Positions 44,676 through 55,801 of a DNA stretch of 64,000 nt are shown here, in pieces; positions within the stretch are counted from its first letter, which is position 1, and every line of letters begins with the position of its first letter. The stretch is from Nymphaea colorata (lineage: Eukaryota > Streptophyta > Magnoliopsida > Nymphaeales > Nymphaeaceae). The notes under the pieces were generated by a model. The model was not told the DNA's origin. It ran no database searches and saw only the letters and a program-made list of their open reading frames with translations. The position numbers and the translations under genes are program-made. The DNA lies in NCBI RefSeq assembly GCF_008831285.2, contig NC_045145.1:10230802-10294801 (forward strand). Reading direction: 5' to 3'.

Positions 44676-45443
44676 TTAAGGGGCCGTTTGATGGCTTGAA
44701 AATATACTTCTGGAAAATATTTCTAGAAATATATTTCTTGGAAAAATGAAATGAGAAAAATCTTTCTGATTTCCATTTTGATGTATGTGTGATGATTGAG
44801 AAATATATTTTCAAAAATATATTTCTATGTTTGATAATAAAAAAATATATTTCCAGATTTCCAGAAAATTAATTCTTAGTTTGTTAATAAGAAAACATTT
44901 TTCCAAATTTATAGAAATTAGATAAATCACCACACCAAATAGATAAATAACCAACAATGGCGAGTCTTTCTAGTACAAGAACCAAAATAACTGTAGTAGA
45001 GTTCGAAGAACATATGAACGCAACAAGATACATATTCCCATCAGTGATAAAATATTTACATAAAGTGTTCAGAAGAGCTTCAATGTTAAATACAAAGCCA
45101 AGTGCGTGTGTAGAGTATCCATAAAAGCAAGTACATATGTGGTGTCCTGTACGCATCCACCATAACAAAAAGAAGCTTAACAAAATCAAATATGTCGGGG
45201 CTTCATCTTCGATTACCTGTGAACATGAACATAAACATCACATTTTGACAGACATTAAAGCGTAATGAGCTTATATTTTGAGTACAATAACTAACAACAT
45301 TAGAGCGCAAACAAAGCAAACATATGAATAACTAATAATCACCAACACAATAGTTTTTGTGTGTGATAAGTTAATCCACACCTACGATTTTGAAAATCCA
45401 TGAACATTTGAGATGTTATTGAAGTGCGCAGATCATTATTCGA

Positions 45444-46706
45444 TCATCGATGAATACTTTGTGTTGCACTTTCCACTTCATTTAGAACCGATGTACTCTC
45501 ATTTGCATCGTCAAATGCACTTTCATCAACATCAAACTGTTCTGCATAAGGAATATAGTCTATAATGAAATTGTGTAGAACACACGTGGCTAACACAATC
45601 GCAACTTGTGTACGGTTAGGAAATGACACTTGTGTTTTTAGTATAGGGAACCGTCCTTTTAATAAACCAAGACCTCATTCCGCAGTTGTTCTTAACGATG
45701 GTTGATGATGATTAAGTAGTTCCTCTGCACACGTAATATGTCGTGCCCCCGGTGCATTAAATTCAGGGAGATGGTATCGATGACTTCGATATGGAGTTAG
45801 TAAACCACGTATGTTTGGATATCCTCCATCACCAAGATAGTATTTCCCTACACAATACAATTATTATGAGTTTGACATTAAATGCTACCGTAAACTAAGA
45901 ACTACCAACATAGTAAATTGACAACCTAACATGTAGGTATGACAAAAGGATCGACATCACTGTCTAGTGCATTGTACAATACTCTTGAATCTGTCACACT
46001 GCCTTCCCAGCCCACCAAAACAGAGTGGAATCGCATGTCAAATCTAACTACAACCAATACATTTTGTGAGAGAATTCCCTTCCTATTACGAAACCTCGAT
46101 TGTTCTGATGTATATACTCATACTGGTTTGTGAGTACCATCTATAGCTCCTAGACAATCCTATGTACATTGAAAAATATTAGTCGAACTGTCTGAGTATA
46201 ATGTAATATGTGATCATAAATTAGCTTACCTTAAAATATGGATTGAAACAAGGATTGAGACGGATTTTGGATGGAGTCTCATCGTTCGGTCGACTTATGT
46301 ATTCCATACCTAATTGACATAGTGCTCATAGGATGACATTGACGTACTTACTAATTGTTTGACCTAAGTGTTGGAACGTGTTCTGGCATGCACGATTGCA
46401 CTCGTTATGGCCAACAGTAAGTAGAAAGATAGCAACTTATTCTTCGACACTGATTTCCCGACCATCTTCTACTAAATTTCTCTCTTTCAATATATTACAT
46501 AATGTAATAAACGAGTTGCGATCCATGCGCATTAATTCCAAGCAATTCATTGGATGGTTGTTAATGATATTATCAACAAATTGAGTACCAGCATTTCTAA
46601 AAGGGTGAACAATTCATCTACGTTGAGTAAGGAATCTAAAAAATATGATGACCAAGGTAAACTAGACTTTCATCATAACAAGATTTCTTTCTTCATCTAA
46701 CAACAT
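45444..46706 (-). pseudogene. P2 DDE transposase (PIF/Harbinger)
   Basis: It starts MLLDEERNLVMMKV and then has a TAG. The helix segment missing in P1 is kept (VAIFLLTVGHNECNR) but preceded by a TAA. The catalytic region reads DCLGAIDGTH, GWEGSVTDSRVLY, then GKYYLGDGGYPNIRGLLTPY and HQPSLRTTAE. There TGA replaces the Arg codon of the VERAFG block, next to the catalytic Glu (changed context AE*GLGLLK). It ends CVLHNFIID. At least five stops make it non-functional. Confidence 0.82.
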
Positions 46707-46934
46707 GACTGCAGCACTGGGTAACACAAAGAAGAAAGTAACTTTCGTCATGTATAACATGTGAAAGTAAGAATAAAACATTCTAATATGCAAAGGGGAA
46801 GGAATTAACAGCTAAAAGAACAAAAATATATGTATGAAGTATAAAGCAATATCAATAGCATCCAGTCAATTGCATAGAAATTAAAACGAACACAAAATTG
46901 AATTATAAAGATGTAAGAGAACACGTGCTACTTA

Positions 46935-47947
46935 CTATTGATGATTGACATTAGCGAGCAACCAAGGCACATGTTGGGTCGGCAAAAGTCTGAGGAAGAC
47001 GATTGCCTTATTTCCCTGCTCCACTAGCATCGTGCCTTTTAAGTGCATGTCATCATCAATCTCTCCCGAGTCGAGCATTTCTTCCAATATATCCAAACAT
47101 TTGTTCAAACATCAGTTTGTAGATATGTTTATCATTGTTTGAAAACCATCAGCTATTTCATGCAATATAGCTCCATAGTCCTCGTGATTCGTACTTAATC
47201 TTGCTCTTTTATTTGATGAGTTCATTGTCCTACTTTCATATGTAGTAGGTTGTGAATGTTCTTCAACATGTGCTGGTGATGGTACATGAGATTTACCATT
47301 CAACATTTGTGTGAAAGATACATTTTCATCAATATTGTAACCCGTAACCCAAATCAGGCGTATGGGCTATAGGGGTCTCGGGTGCTTGATTAGTCTCTAA
47401 GTCATTAGTCCTCATGTATGAAGTACAAGTAAAATTGCCACTACCATTCGTAGTGGACTGGCCATACACTTCCTGTAACTGTTCATAATGTTTCCATTTT
47501 TGCCCCCCTTTGAATTTCTGCCGATCAGGGAATTTCTGCAGTTAGAATTATAGTCACATATGTTGTATAATGTAATTGACATGATCATTAATTTCATACA
47601 GTAAATGTTCCCCGACTTACCTGGATGTAGATGGCCCAAACTTCATTGCCAAAGTCTATGCACTTGTTTGTTGGGTTCCAACCAAACCCACTTGTTGACA
47701 AAATTTGCTTGCACCCATTGTAGTCCGCTTTTGTAATCTTCAACTTGTTTTTTATTTTTTCGACTGTGAAATGTGGCCCAAACTTTTCTATCATCTTCCG
47801 TTCAATTGACTTATACGATTTTGTCGTTAAATTGCCGCCTGACTTCATGCCAGGTAGTCGTGATTGCTCAACTAGAATATTTATAAGATATTCTAGTTGA
47901 GCATCAGTCCATATAAGACTATCATTTCTTGAGCTTGAACCTTCCAT
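46935..47947 (-). pseudogene. P2 Myb/SANT-like DNA-binding protein
   Basis: Exon 1 (47947-47621) reads MEGSSSRNDSLIWTDAQLEY, then KFGPHFTVEKIKNKLKITK and GFGWNPTNKCIDFGNEVWAI, ending YIQ|GTAAGT. Exon 2 starts at 47535 with KFPDRQKFKGGQKWKHYEQ. The C-terminal part (RARLSTNHEDYGAILHEIAD) meets an in-frame TGA after ISTN near 47110. The frame then continues to HVPWLLANVNHQ and TAG at 46935. The N-terminal domain is better kept than in P1. It has frame breaks between 47350 and 47300 as well. Confidence 0.8.
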
Positions 47948-48034
47948 AGGTACTATAGTATGAAAAAAAACAAACACAAGTAATTGCAAACCCCAAAATA
48001 GAACAAAAAACATATTGCATATATATCCAATCAT

Positions 48035-49789
48035 GACTCACAAACCAAACCAAACCAACTATATCATGAGTTCATGCCAGGTAGTCGTCACTTGTTCAAG
48101 AAAGCAATTGACTAGCTATTCTCAATGTCTACATAAAAAATTGTAATGCAGGTAAGTGTTTTAGACGTTTAGCAGTCCTTTCAAACAACAAAAACGTAAA
48201 CTGCATTATGCAGATAAAGATATCTGCTGTATTACTTAACTTCTCACAATCAGAAAATGAGTTTGACCACATGGACCTTGTGGACATCTACATGACTCTA
48301 CAAGCCTGACAAATCAGCATCCCATTTAATCCAGAAAAGAACACATTGATAGACGTGATAACAATCAACAAGGTGGATTTTTTTTTTCCTTCAGGTCTTG
48401 CCCATTATTTGCAAATTGCAATTAATGAAACTTTTAGTATCTCATTTACAACTTGAATTTACACAAAGAATGCTGGTCTTTGTATAACACACTGAAGAAT
48501 TAATATGAGGACATATTTTATTTTTCCAGATACTGAACCATGTGTTACATATTTTCACATCTCTCAAGAACAAAAGTGGATGGACTTCATTTTCCACATT
48601 TTGGGACATGTATCTTGTAATTTTTTTGTATCACTGAAGATCATGAAGTATCTACTTAATGAATTGGTTCAAACACATGCAAGGATACAATCCACCTGGT
48701 CACCTAATTAAGACACTAGTGCAGTAAGGACATGTTGGACACGAAGAAACAAGTATTATGTGTAATGCTTTTTTTTGTCTCTTATATAGTCAAGCAGGTG
48801 GAAGGAGGATATTGAATCTAGTAAATGGAAAACAAACTACAGACTAAAACATTGTGAATTCCAACAACTTCCATATAAGCACTTTATAAAATTTACTAGT
48901 GTCCCAAATTGTAAGCTTATGTTTCTTTCCTGCAACAGTTAGCTGCTTGATCTTCAATCAACTCCTACAAGTAAAATAGAACAACAAAATTCACTGTCAC
49001 AAGGGCGGATATATATGTAAGACATAGAAAGCAATAATGCACACTAAAAGATTTGCCTCATTGTAATTCACGGTCACTGTCAACCAACAGAAAAATGCTT
49101 TTTCAGGACTAAAGTACATTTTTCCACAACGTCTCACCCTCTGTAGCTCTCTACGTCAGTGGCATAAAAGCAAGCTAATCTAGCCCATTCTGTTTCCTCT
49201 ACTGCAAATTGAAGTATTATAAAGCTTCATAATATTTATCTTGCAAAAGGATAGAAACCTGAAGCATTGAACAGTAAACCCCCTTCAACTTAGAAGGATT
49301 TAAGATATCCCACCTAGCCAGATGAATGGGGCCCTTGTGAGCAACACCATGATTCGTACAAGCATAAATAATTCAATCAGCATAACGTTCACTTGTTCTT
49401 GCAGAACAAAAGCAAAGCGTAACAAAGCAAGACTATTTACAGTCCTAAAGAAACCATTCTTCATATACGCCACAAAAACAATCACTTAATTTTTTCCAGT
49501 CCAGATCTTTTACACCTAAAACAGATACCCCCATGTAAAACACCCGACCACCAAATACAGAAAAACAACAAAACCCTAAAATCTTCACCATTCATGTTCA
49601 AACACTAACCTTTCAACAAAAACCTTGCAGATCTGCTCACAGAGGAACAATGGAGCCTCAATTTGTTGGTGCAGAGAGAGGAAGAGACGGATTCCTGTGC
49701 TTCGATAACAGGGCTCGCCAAAATCAGTGTTTCCCAACACGGAAGCCACTGCAGAAACGAGATAGGAAGAGACAAAGGGCTTCTTATTC
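48035..49789. other. P2 region 5' of the Myb-like gene
   Basis: No gene is recognised. AT-rich transposon interior with scattered short open frames lacking conserved motifs. Confidence 0.4.
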
Positions 49790-50000
49790 AGCAAGGGTGA
49801 GAGAGACGAGGAGGGGAGCAGGAGAGTGAGAGGGCGAGAGAGACAAGTGTGCCAAAGGGGGAAGGAGACTCAGAGGGTGAGAGAGACGACGAGGGGAGAA
49901 GGATACTGAGAGGGCGAGAGAGACGAGGGGAGCAAGAGAGTGGGAGGGCGAGAGAGACGACGAGGGGAGCAGGAGAGTGAGAGGGCGAGAGAGACAACAA
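49790..50000. repeat. Minisatellite in P2
   Basis: About five irregular units of 35-50 bp built from GGGCGAGAGAGACGACGAGG and GGAGCAGGAGAGTGAGA. The serine/proline-rich open frames here on the minus strand are repeat artefacts. Confidence 0.8.
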
Positions 50001-50267
50001 GCAGCAGGCAGGAGGGAGGTGATGGAGGCAGTTGCGTGGCAGGAGGGAGAGGGAGGCGATGCGTGGGTGCCCTAACGGGCAAAAAAATATTGCTGGAAAA
50101 ATGTTTCCACCTCTCGCGGTGGAAGCATATTTTCAGAAAAAAAATTTCGGAAACGGGGTTAACAGTTATAATTTTAATTCCACGTTTGATGGAATGAACA
50201 AAACTTTAAATATTTGAATTTTTTCTCCTTTGCTACAAGAGATTTCTAGGCCATCAAATGCCCCTAA

Positions 50268-51084
50268 AGGCATGTGGTCTAATCTCAATAATGATTGTTT
50301 TTCATCTGTTGGCCGAGGCTGCGTCCTCATTCACCTTTTGTCCAAGGAAGATCTATAACGTGTAAGGTTCGCTGAGCCAGTTGGGTTTGGATTAGGGTTA
50401 AGACCCAAACCCATATTGCACCATCGTGAAGAGGCCCGCCGTCGAGGGGCCTCTCTCCATCGCTGCTGTTTGGGTTTGGGGTAGACAAATAGGATGAGGA
50501 AGAGGACACTGCGGAAGAAGAGGAACAGGAGGTGGAAGTCGGCGGCGGCGAAGGGATGGAGGCAACATGATGCAGGTAGCCGCCATCCCTCGTTCTCCAT
50601 TCTTCTCTCTCACTGCACTCTCCTGTCAGTTTTCTCCCTCTCATCCTCCCTAGTCTTCTCGCGGCTCGCCCTCACAGTGTCTCACTCTTGCTCTATCATT
50701 GTACTCTCCTGACCCCCTCACTCGCTTCATTGACCCTGTTGATCTCTCCCTCAACTGAGCCCTCTCTCACGGACTCCCCTTGGTCTCCAACACTCTCTCC
50801 CTCCTTCGCCTTTACTCTATTTCTCTACTCACATTCCCTCTCCTATATGTTGTCTCTCTCGGTCATTCCCTCCTTCGCCCTTCGTCTGTCTTGGTTTTGC
50901 TCTATCTCACGCATCTGCACCCTCACTCTCAAACTCAATCTCTCTAGTCAACCGACCTTTCTCCCTCTCAACTGAATGCTCCCTTTTCTCTCGACAAAAT
51001 TTTTTCTCTTTCACTTTCTCTTTCTCTTTCTCTCATGCTCATTCTCACTCTTTTTAGGGTTGTTTGAGATTTGGTGGTTGGAGG
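50268..51084. other. Spacer between P2 and Copia E
   Basis: The first 330 bp has mixed composition; 50590-51050 is strongly CT-rich (TCTCTCNCTC type). No gene is supported. A 105-residue minus-strand frame with a Ser-rich run (50327-50644) looks compositional. Confidence 0.45.
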
Positions 51085-51377
51085 TGTTAAGTCTCTACGT
51101 ATAAGTGTGGGATCGGGTCTGTTCAGACCCGATCCACTTCGTTTTTATGTCTTCACGTCTAAGTGGTGGCACCTCTTGTAATTACTTCATGTTTTATTCC
51201 TCTTTTTGTTGTAACCTAATTAGGTTTATGTTTTAATAATAGAGATCAAGCATCGTGTGGCTGCATTGGCCGCCGGTTCTCTTACCTTCATTGCCTTCTT
51301 CTATTCTCTATTCTCCATCCTCCTTATTTTCAGACGGAGAGACGTGATTCGGTGATGTTTTAGTGAAGATTCTAACA
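51085..51377 (+). repeat. Copia E 5' LTR
   Basis: A 293-bp LTR from TGTTAAGTCTCTACG to GATTCTAACA, followed by TGGTATCAGAGCCAGG. It shares GGATCGGGTC..CAGACCCGA(C/T)CCA with the LTR of A. Confidence 0.88.
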
Positions 51378-51652
51378 TGGTATCAGAGCCAGGTTACATC
51401 GTCCTCCGGTGAGTGATTTCTTCTTGGAGTATTCTGTCCTAAATCTTATTTTCTACCGTGGTTATCCCCAAACTCTGTTTCTGCCCTTAATCCCACGATT
51501 TGTCCTAATTTCTGTTGCCCTAAATTCTGTTTTTTTGCCCTAAGTCACACGGTTTGCCCTAATTTGCCCTAATTTGCCCTAATTTGCCCTAATTTCTATC
51601 GTGACCTCTAAAATTCTGCCCAAATCATCTGTTCTAATCCTCTTTTTCAATC
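51378..51652 (+). other. Copia E PBS and leader with GCCCTAA repeats
   Basis: The PBS TGGTATCAGAGCC is at 51378. The leader carries repeated TGCCCTAATT units, four in tandem at about 51551-51595. The gag ATG is at 51653. Confidence 0.8.
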
Positions 51653-54600
51653 ATGGACCAGCCGGCTCCCTCTCTTCTATCCTCTAGTTTTCTCTCACAA
51701 CTCATCTCTCAAAAACTGAACCATAGTAATTATTTGACTTGGAAACGCCAAATTGTCCCATTTATTAAGAGCCATAGACTGTATGGGCACATCGATGGGA
51801 CTACTCCAGCACCTCCAAAGTATGTTAACCGTGAAATAAAGAAGAGAGTCGTGGGAGATAAAGGTGCTGGGGCCTCGGCTGGAAGTGAAATCAGTTTTGA
51901 ATATGAAACTCTTCCTGAGAGCAATCCCGAATATGAAGTTTGGCTGGCTCACGACCAGTCTCTTGTTGCTTATATCACTTCTACCTTGTTAGAGGAGGTA
52001 TTGGGAGGTATTGATGATGATTTAACTGCCCTAGAGTTGTGGTCTACCCTTGCTACAACATATTCTCAAGTCTCAGAAGCACGTTTTCTACAATTAAGAA
52101 GGCAATTTCAGGATATCAAGCGTGGGACGCGTACAGTTTTGGAGTATTTGAATGAAATCAAGAGTGTTAGTGATCAGCTTGCTGCAATTGGACATCCCGT
52201 CAGCGACAAGGACAAAGTCCAACAAGCCTTGAGTGGACTTGGAACAGAATTTGATATTTTTTGCACAGCCTTGGAAGTCTTACCTGTTCTCCCATCTTTT
52301 GAAGATCTAAAGGCCAAGCTTTTTCAACATGAAGCTAGTCGAGTTCAACGACATAATCTGGTTCCTTCCAACAGCCACAATGTATTGATTACAGGAACTC
52401 ACGCACTGCAAGGAAATCGCACTCGTTCTTGGACTCCTCAAACAGGCATGGGAAAAGGGATTCTCCCAACACCGCCAGGCATGAATACTACCTCTGCCAC
52501 ATTTAGGAGAATCCCGACATGCTTCTATTGCAACAAGAAGGGGCATGTAAAATCAGAATGTTGGCACAATCCTCAGAACAAGAATAGTCAGGTCAGGCGC
52601 GAGAACAGGACAGCAGTGGGGTCAGCTCCATCCTCGTATGGATCAAATCCAACTTCAAAGGTTTCAGCAGACGTGCAGCAACTTCTAATAACAGCCTTAT
52701 CCAAACTTAACTTGAAGCAAAATGAACAAGGAGAGTGGTATGTGGACTCTGGAGCAGCAGCCCACGTTACTGGTGACACAGGTAATCTCTCTAGTGTTTC
52801 CCCTTATTTAGATCAAGGCTCAGTAGTCACGGGAGATGGTTCCCATCACACAATATCGCACATTGGAAATGCACAAATATCCATGGGTTCTTCTTCCATT
52901 CCATTAAAGAATGTCCTTGTTGTTCCAAGTGTCAAGAAAAATATTATCTCAGTGTCCAAACTTATTGATGATACTCACTCCTCTGTTGAATTCACACCAT
53001 CTTCTGTTTATGTCAAGGATGCTCAAACCAAGAAGACATTCGCTGAGGGCACTCGCAAAGGAGATATGTATGTCCTTGAAGAAGCTCCAAAGCTGTCCAA
53101 ACCTCACCCTCCAGATTCATGTTCTTCAAGTCATAATGAAGTCAATGTCGCAGAATATAATAAGCCATCCATTTGGCATGGTCGGTTAGCTCATTGTAGT
53201 CAGTCTTTTGTTCGAAGTCTTGTTGCAGACGGACTCTTAGATAAGTCCAGTCTGAGTTCAGTCAGTGAGTCCAGCATGTGCTCGAGTTGTCATCTTTGTA
53301 AGAGCCATGCTCTTCCTTTTCAGTCAATTAATAAAAGAGCTTCAAGGATTTTTGACACCATATATTCTGATGTTTGGGGGCCTGCTCCAATTCCCTCTTC
53401 TTCTGGGAGTAGGTACTATGTCATTTTTATAGATTCATATTCTCGACATACTTGGATACACTTCATGAAACACAAATCTGAAGTTTTCCGTTTGTTTACT
53501 CAATTCCATGCCTTGGTTCGAAATAAATACTCTAGTAATATTGTGCATTTTCAATGTGATGGTGGTGGTGAATTTATTTCTAATGAATTTACTGAGTATC
53601 TACTAGATAATGAGATCACTAGACAGATTTCATGCTCACATACTCCTCAGCAAAATGGAATTGTTGAACGGAAACATAGACATATTGTTGAAAGCGCGCT
53701 CAGCATGATGCATGACACAGACTTACCCATGACATTGTGGACTGAGGCTTTTCATACGGCTGTGCATGTTATAAATCGACTGCCATTGGCTTTGCTTGAT
53801 GGCAAATCCTCATATTTTTTATTACATCAAGAGCAGCCACGCTATGAGGAATTGCGTGTTTTTGGATGTATTTGCTATGTGCATGTTGATGTTTCCTTAC
53901 GTAACAAGTTTCAAGATCGTGCTATTTTGTGCAGATTCATAGGGTATGCAGAAAACTATAAGGGTTATAGATGTTACGACCCTAAAACTGGGCGTGTTCA
54001 TATTTCACGACATGTTGTTTTTGATGAAAACAGGTTACAAGATCCCAAGGCTACTTGCATGACACTCAAGGATAAAAATGAGGTTTATGATACTTGGCTG
54101 CATGCTGAAATCCTAAGACAAGGGGCTGACCGTTTGATTGAGCACGAAGAGCAAGATGTTAATGAGCCTGAGACACTTGTGAGCGATTCCTTGGACAACA
54201 TGCCCTCATCCTCACAACCCCATGATTTACCTATACATAGTCGGTTCTCAGGCCTTGTGTACTCTAGGCGATCAGCTCCTAATGCAGCCCCACGTCAGTC
54301 CCAACGTGTGCGACATCCCATTGATCGGTGGGTAAGTTATAACAACTTTTCTTTAGATTTTCAGTTGTTTATGACAGAAATCAACAAGAAGGTCGAACCA
54401 AAATCCTATCACCATGCAAGTAAGGAAAAATGTTGGGTTGAAGCTATGAATGAGGAAATGGCAGCATTGCATGAGTGTCAGACTTGGCAGATTGTCCCTC
54501 GTCCAACTGATAAGAATGTTGTGGGCTCCAAATGGGTCTACAAACTGAAATATAAGCCAGATGGTTGCATTGATCTACATAAAGCACGTCTTGTGGCCCG

Positions 54601-55801
54601 CGGTTTCACACAACAATATGGGGAAGATTATGATGAAACATTCAGTCCGGTTATCAAGATGGGCACAATACGTGTGATTATTTCTCTTGCAGTCTCATAT
54701 GGGTGGCCTCTTTATCAGTTAGATGTCAAAAATGCTTTTCTACATGGAATTCTTAAGGAAGAGGTATACATGGAGCAACCTCCCGGCTACAATACTCATG
54801 ATCCTCAAAAATGGGTTTGTAAGTTACACAAGTCTTTATATGGGCTGAAGCAAGCTTCTAGATCATGGTTCGATCGGTTTTCTCATCATATACAACAAGC
54901 TGGTTTTCTACGAAGCTCTCTAGATCATTCCTTGTTTATGTATCATACCGAAGAAGCTACCACTTGGTTACTTATCTATGTAGATGATATTGTTATAACT
55001 GGGAATTCTTCTTCTCATATATCTTATGTTAAGGATCTGTTGCAACAAGAATTCAAGATGAAAGATCTCGGCGTACTTCGGTACTTCTTGGGTGTTGAAC
55101 TTGATAGAGCAAATGATCGATTGACTCTTTCGCAGCATAAGTATACTCTTGATATTTTGGACAGGGCAGGTATGATTAATTGCAAACCCATAACTACTCC
55201 TAGTGTTCTAAACACTAAATTGGCTGCCTCTGATGGAACTGCTGCCTATTCAAATCCTACCTTCTATCGCAGCATTGTTGGTATGTTACAATACCTTACC
55301 TTTACACGCCCAGACATAGTTTATGCTGTAAATCAGATCTCTCAATTTATGCATGCACCCACAGAAGGACATATGGATGCTACTAAGCGGATCTTACGGT
55401 ATCTCAAAGCTACTCTTGGGGATGGATTGATCTATACAAAGTGTCCCAATGTTTCTCTTGGACATAGCATATATACTTATACTGATGCAGACTGGACAGG
55501 AGATCCTGATGACCGACGCTCAGTTTCAGGTTTCTACCTTTTTCTTGATTCTAATCTCATTTGTTGGAGCAGTAAAAAGCAGCGTGCCGTTGCACGCATC
55601 AAAATGAATATGATGTCCACAGGGCATAGCCAGAGAAAGGAACTAACAAACCAACACAAAGACACTTCACACCAACAGACTCATGATTTCCTTAGTAGGG
55701 TTAGTCTTATAGAACAAAATTCTAAGAGCCACCTCAGCAAAAAGATGATATCTACGAGCAAAAGGGCATCTGCCTTTACATCCCTCTCTAAGCCAATGTA
55801 A
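51653..55801 (+). CDS. Copia E gag-pol, chimeric C-terminus
   Basis: One 1382-residue frame. The gag region starts MDQPAPSLLSSSFLSQLISQ. The CCHC knuckle is at residues 290-303 (CFYCNKKGHVKSEC) and the protease DSG at 365-367. GAG-pre-integrase reads IWHGRLAHC, and the integrase reads SDVWGPAP, CDGGGEF and NGIVERKH. RT reads [24 protein letters not shown] and LLIYVDDIVIT. RNase H begins DADWTGDPDDRRS, where Thr replaces the usual Ala. After residue 1315 the protein switches to 67 unrelated residues encoded by flanking sequence, so RNase H and the C-terminus are incomplete. All catalytic motifs upstream look intact. Confidence 0.88.
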   Translation: MDQPAPSLLSSSFLSQLISQKLNHSNYLTWKRQIVPFIKSHRLYGHIDGTTPAPPKYVNREIKKRVVGDKGAGASAGSEISFEYETLPESNPEYEVWLAHDQSLVAYITSTLLEEVLGGIDDDLTALELWSTLATTYSQVSEARFLQLRRQFQDIKRGTRTVLEYLNEIKSVSDQLAAIGHPVSDKDKVQQALSGLGTEFDIFCTALEVLPVLPSFEDLKAKLFQHEASRVQRHNLVPSNSHNVLITGTHALQGNRTRSWTPQTGMGKGILPTPPGMNTTSATFRRIPTCFYCNKKGHVKSECWHNPQNKNSQVRRENRTAVGSAPSSYGSNPTSKVSADVQQLLITALSKLNLKQNEQGEWYVDSGAAAHVTGDTGNLSSVSPYLDQGSVVTGDGSHHTISHIGNAQISMGSSSIPLKNVLVVPSVKKNIISVSKLIDDTHSSVEFTPSSVYVKDAQTKKTFAEGTRKGDMYVLEEAPKLSKPHPPDSCSSSHNEVNVAEYNKPSIWHGRLAHCSQSFVRSLVADGLLDKSSLSSVSESSMCSSCHLCKSHALPFQSINKRASRIFDTIYSDVWGPAPIPSSSGSRYYVIFIDSYSRHTWIHFMKHKSEVFRLFTQFHALVRNKYSSNIVHFQCDGGGEFISNEFTEYLLDNEITRQISCSHTPQQNGIVERKHRHIVESALSMMHDTDLPMTLWTEAFHTAVHVINRLPLALLDGKSSYFLLHQEQPRYEELRVFGCICYVHVDVSLRNKFQDRAILCRFIGYAENYKGYRCYDPKTGRVHISRHVVFDENRLQDPKATCMTLKDKNEVYDTWLHAEILRQGADRLIEHEEQDVNEPETLVSDSLDNMPSSSQPHDLPIHSRFSGLVYSRRSAPNAAPRQSQRVRHPIDRWVSYNNFSLDFQLFMTEINKKVEPKSYHHASKEKCWVEAMNEEMAALHECQTWQIVPRPTDKNVVGSKWVYKLKYKPDGCIDLHKARLVARGFTQQYGEDYDETFSPVIKMGTIRVIISLAVSYGWPLYQLDVKNAFLHGILKEEVYMEQPPGYNTHDPQKWVCKLHKSLYGLKQASRSWFDRFSHHIQQAGFLRSSLDHSLFMYHTEEATTWLLIYVDDIVITGNSSSHISYVKDLLQQEFKMKDLGVLRYFLGVELDRANDRLTLSQHKYTLDILDRAGMINCKPITTPSVLNTKLAASDGTAAYSNPTFYRSIVGMLQYLTFTRPDIVYAVNQISQFMHAPTEGHMDATKRILRYLKATLGDGLIYTKCPNVSLGHSIYTYTDADWTGDPDDRRSVSGFYLFLDSNLICWSSKKQRAVARIKMNMMSTGHSQRKELTNQHKDTSHQQTHDFLSRVSLIEQNSKSHLSKKMISTSKRASAFTSLSKPM

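Larger units (their letters stand above)
44680..50264 (-). mobile_element. PIF/Harbinger element P2 (complete)
   Basis: A 5585-bp element bounded by GGGGCCGTTTGATGGC and its inverse GGCCATCAAATGCCCC, flanked by TAA at 44677-44679 and 50265-50267. The GGGC-type ends and 3-bp TAA duplication are typical of PIF/Harbinger. It encodes a Myb/SANT-like gene (47947-46935) and a DDE transposase (46706-45444), the same arrangement as P1. Its left end abuts the right end of P1 through a shared TTAA. A minisatellite of GAGAGAGACGACGAGGGGAG type is at 49790-50000. Confidence 0.9.
51085..55597 (+). mobile_element. Copia element E (3' truncated)
   Basis: A plus-strand Copia element of the A family. The 5' LTR is 51085-51377, the PBS starts at 51378, and gag-pol starts at 51653. 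Element sequence stops inside RNase H, after KKQRAVAR, at about 55597. The C-terminus, polypurine tract and 3' LTR are absent, and unrelated sequence follows directly. It keeps the longest intact coding frame in the window. Without a second LTR its age cannot be judged from LTR divergence. Confidence 0.9.

Noticed and set aside
49788-50082. Serine/proline/leucine-rich frames
   Set aside because: They are translations of the GAGAGAGACGACGAGG minisatellite in P2.
50327-50644. Overlapping ~70-105 residue minus-strand frames in the P2-Copia E spacer
   Set aside because: Low-complexity Ser/Pro composition, several frames open at once, no splice or domain support.
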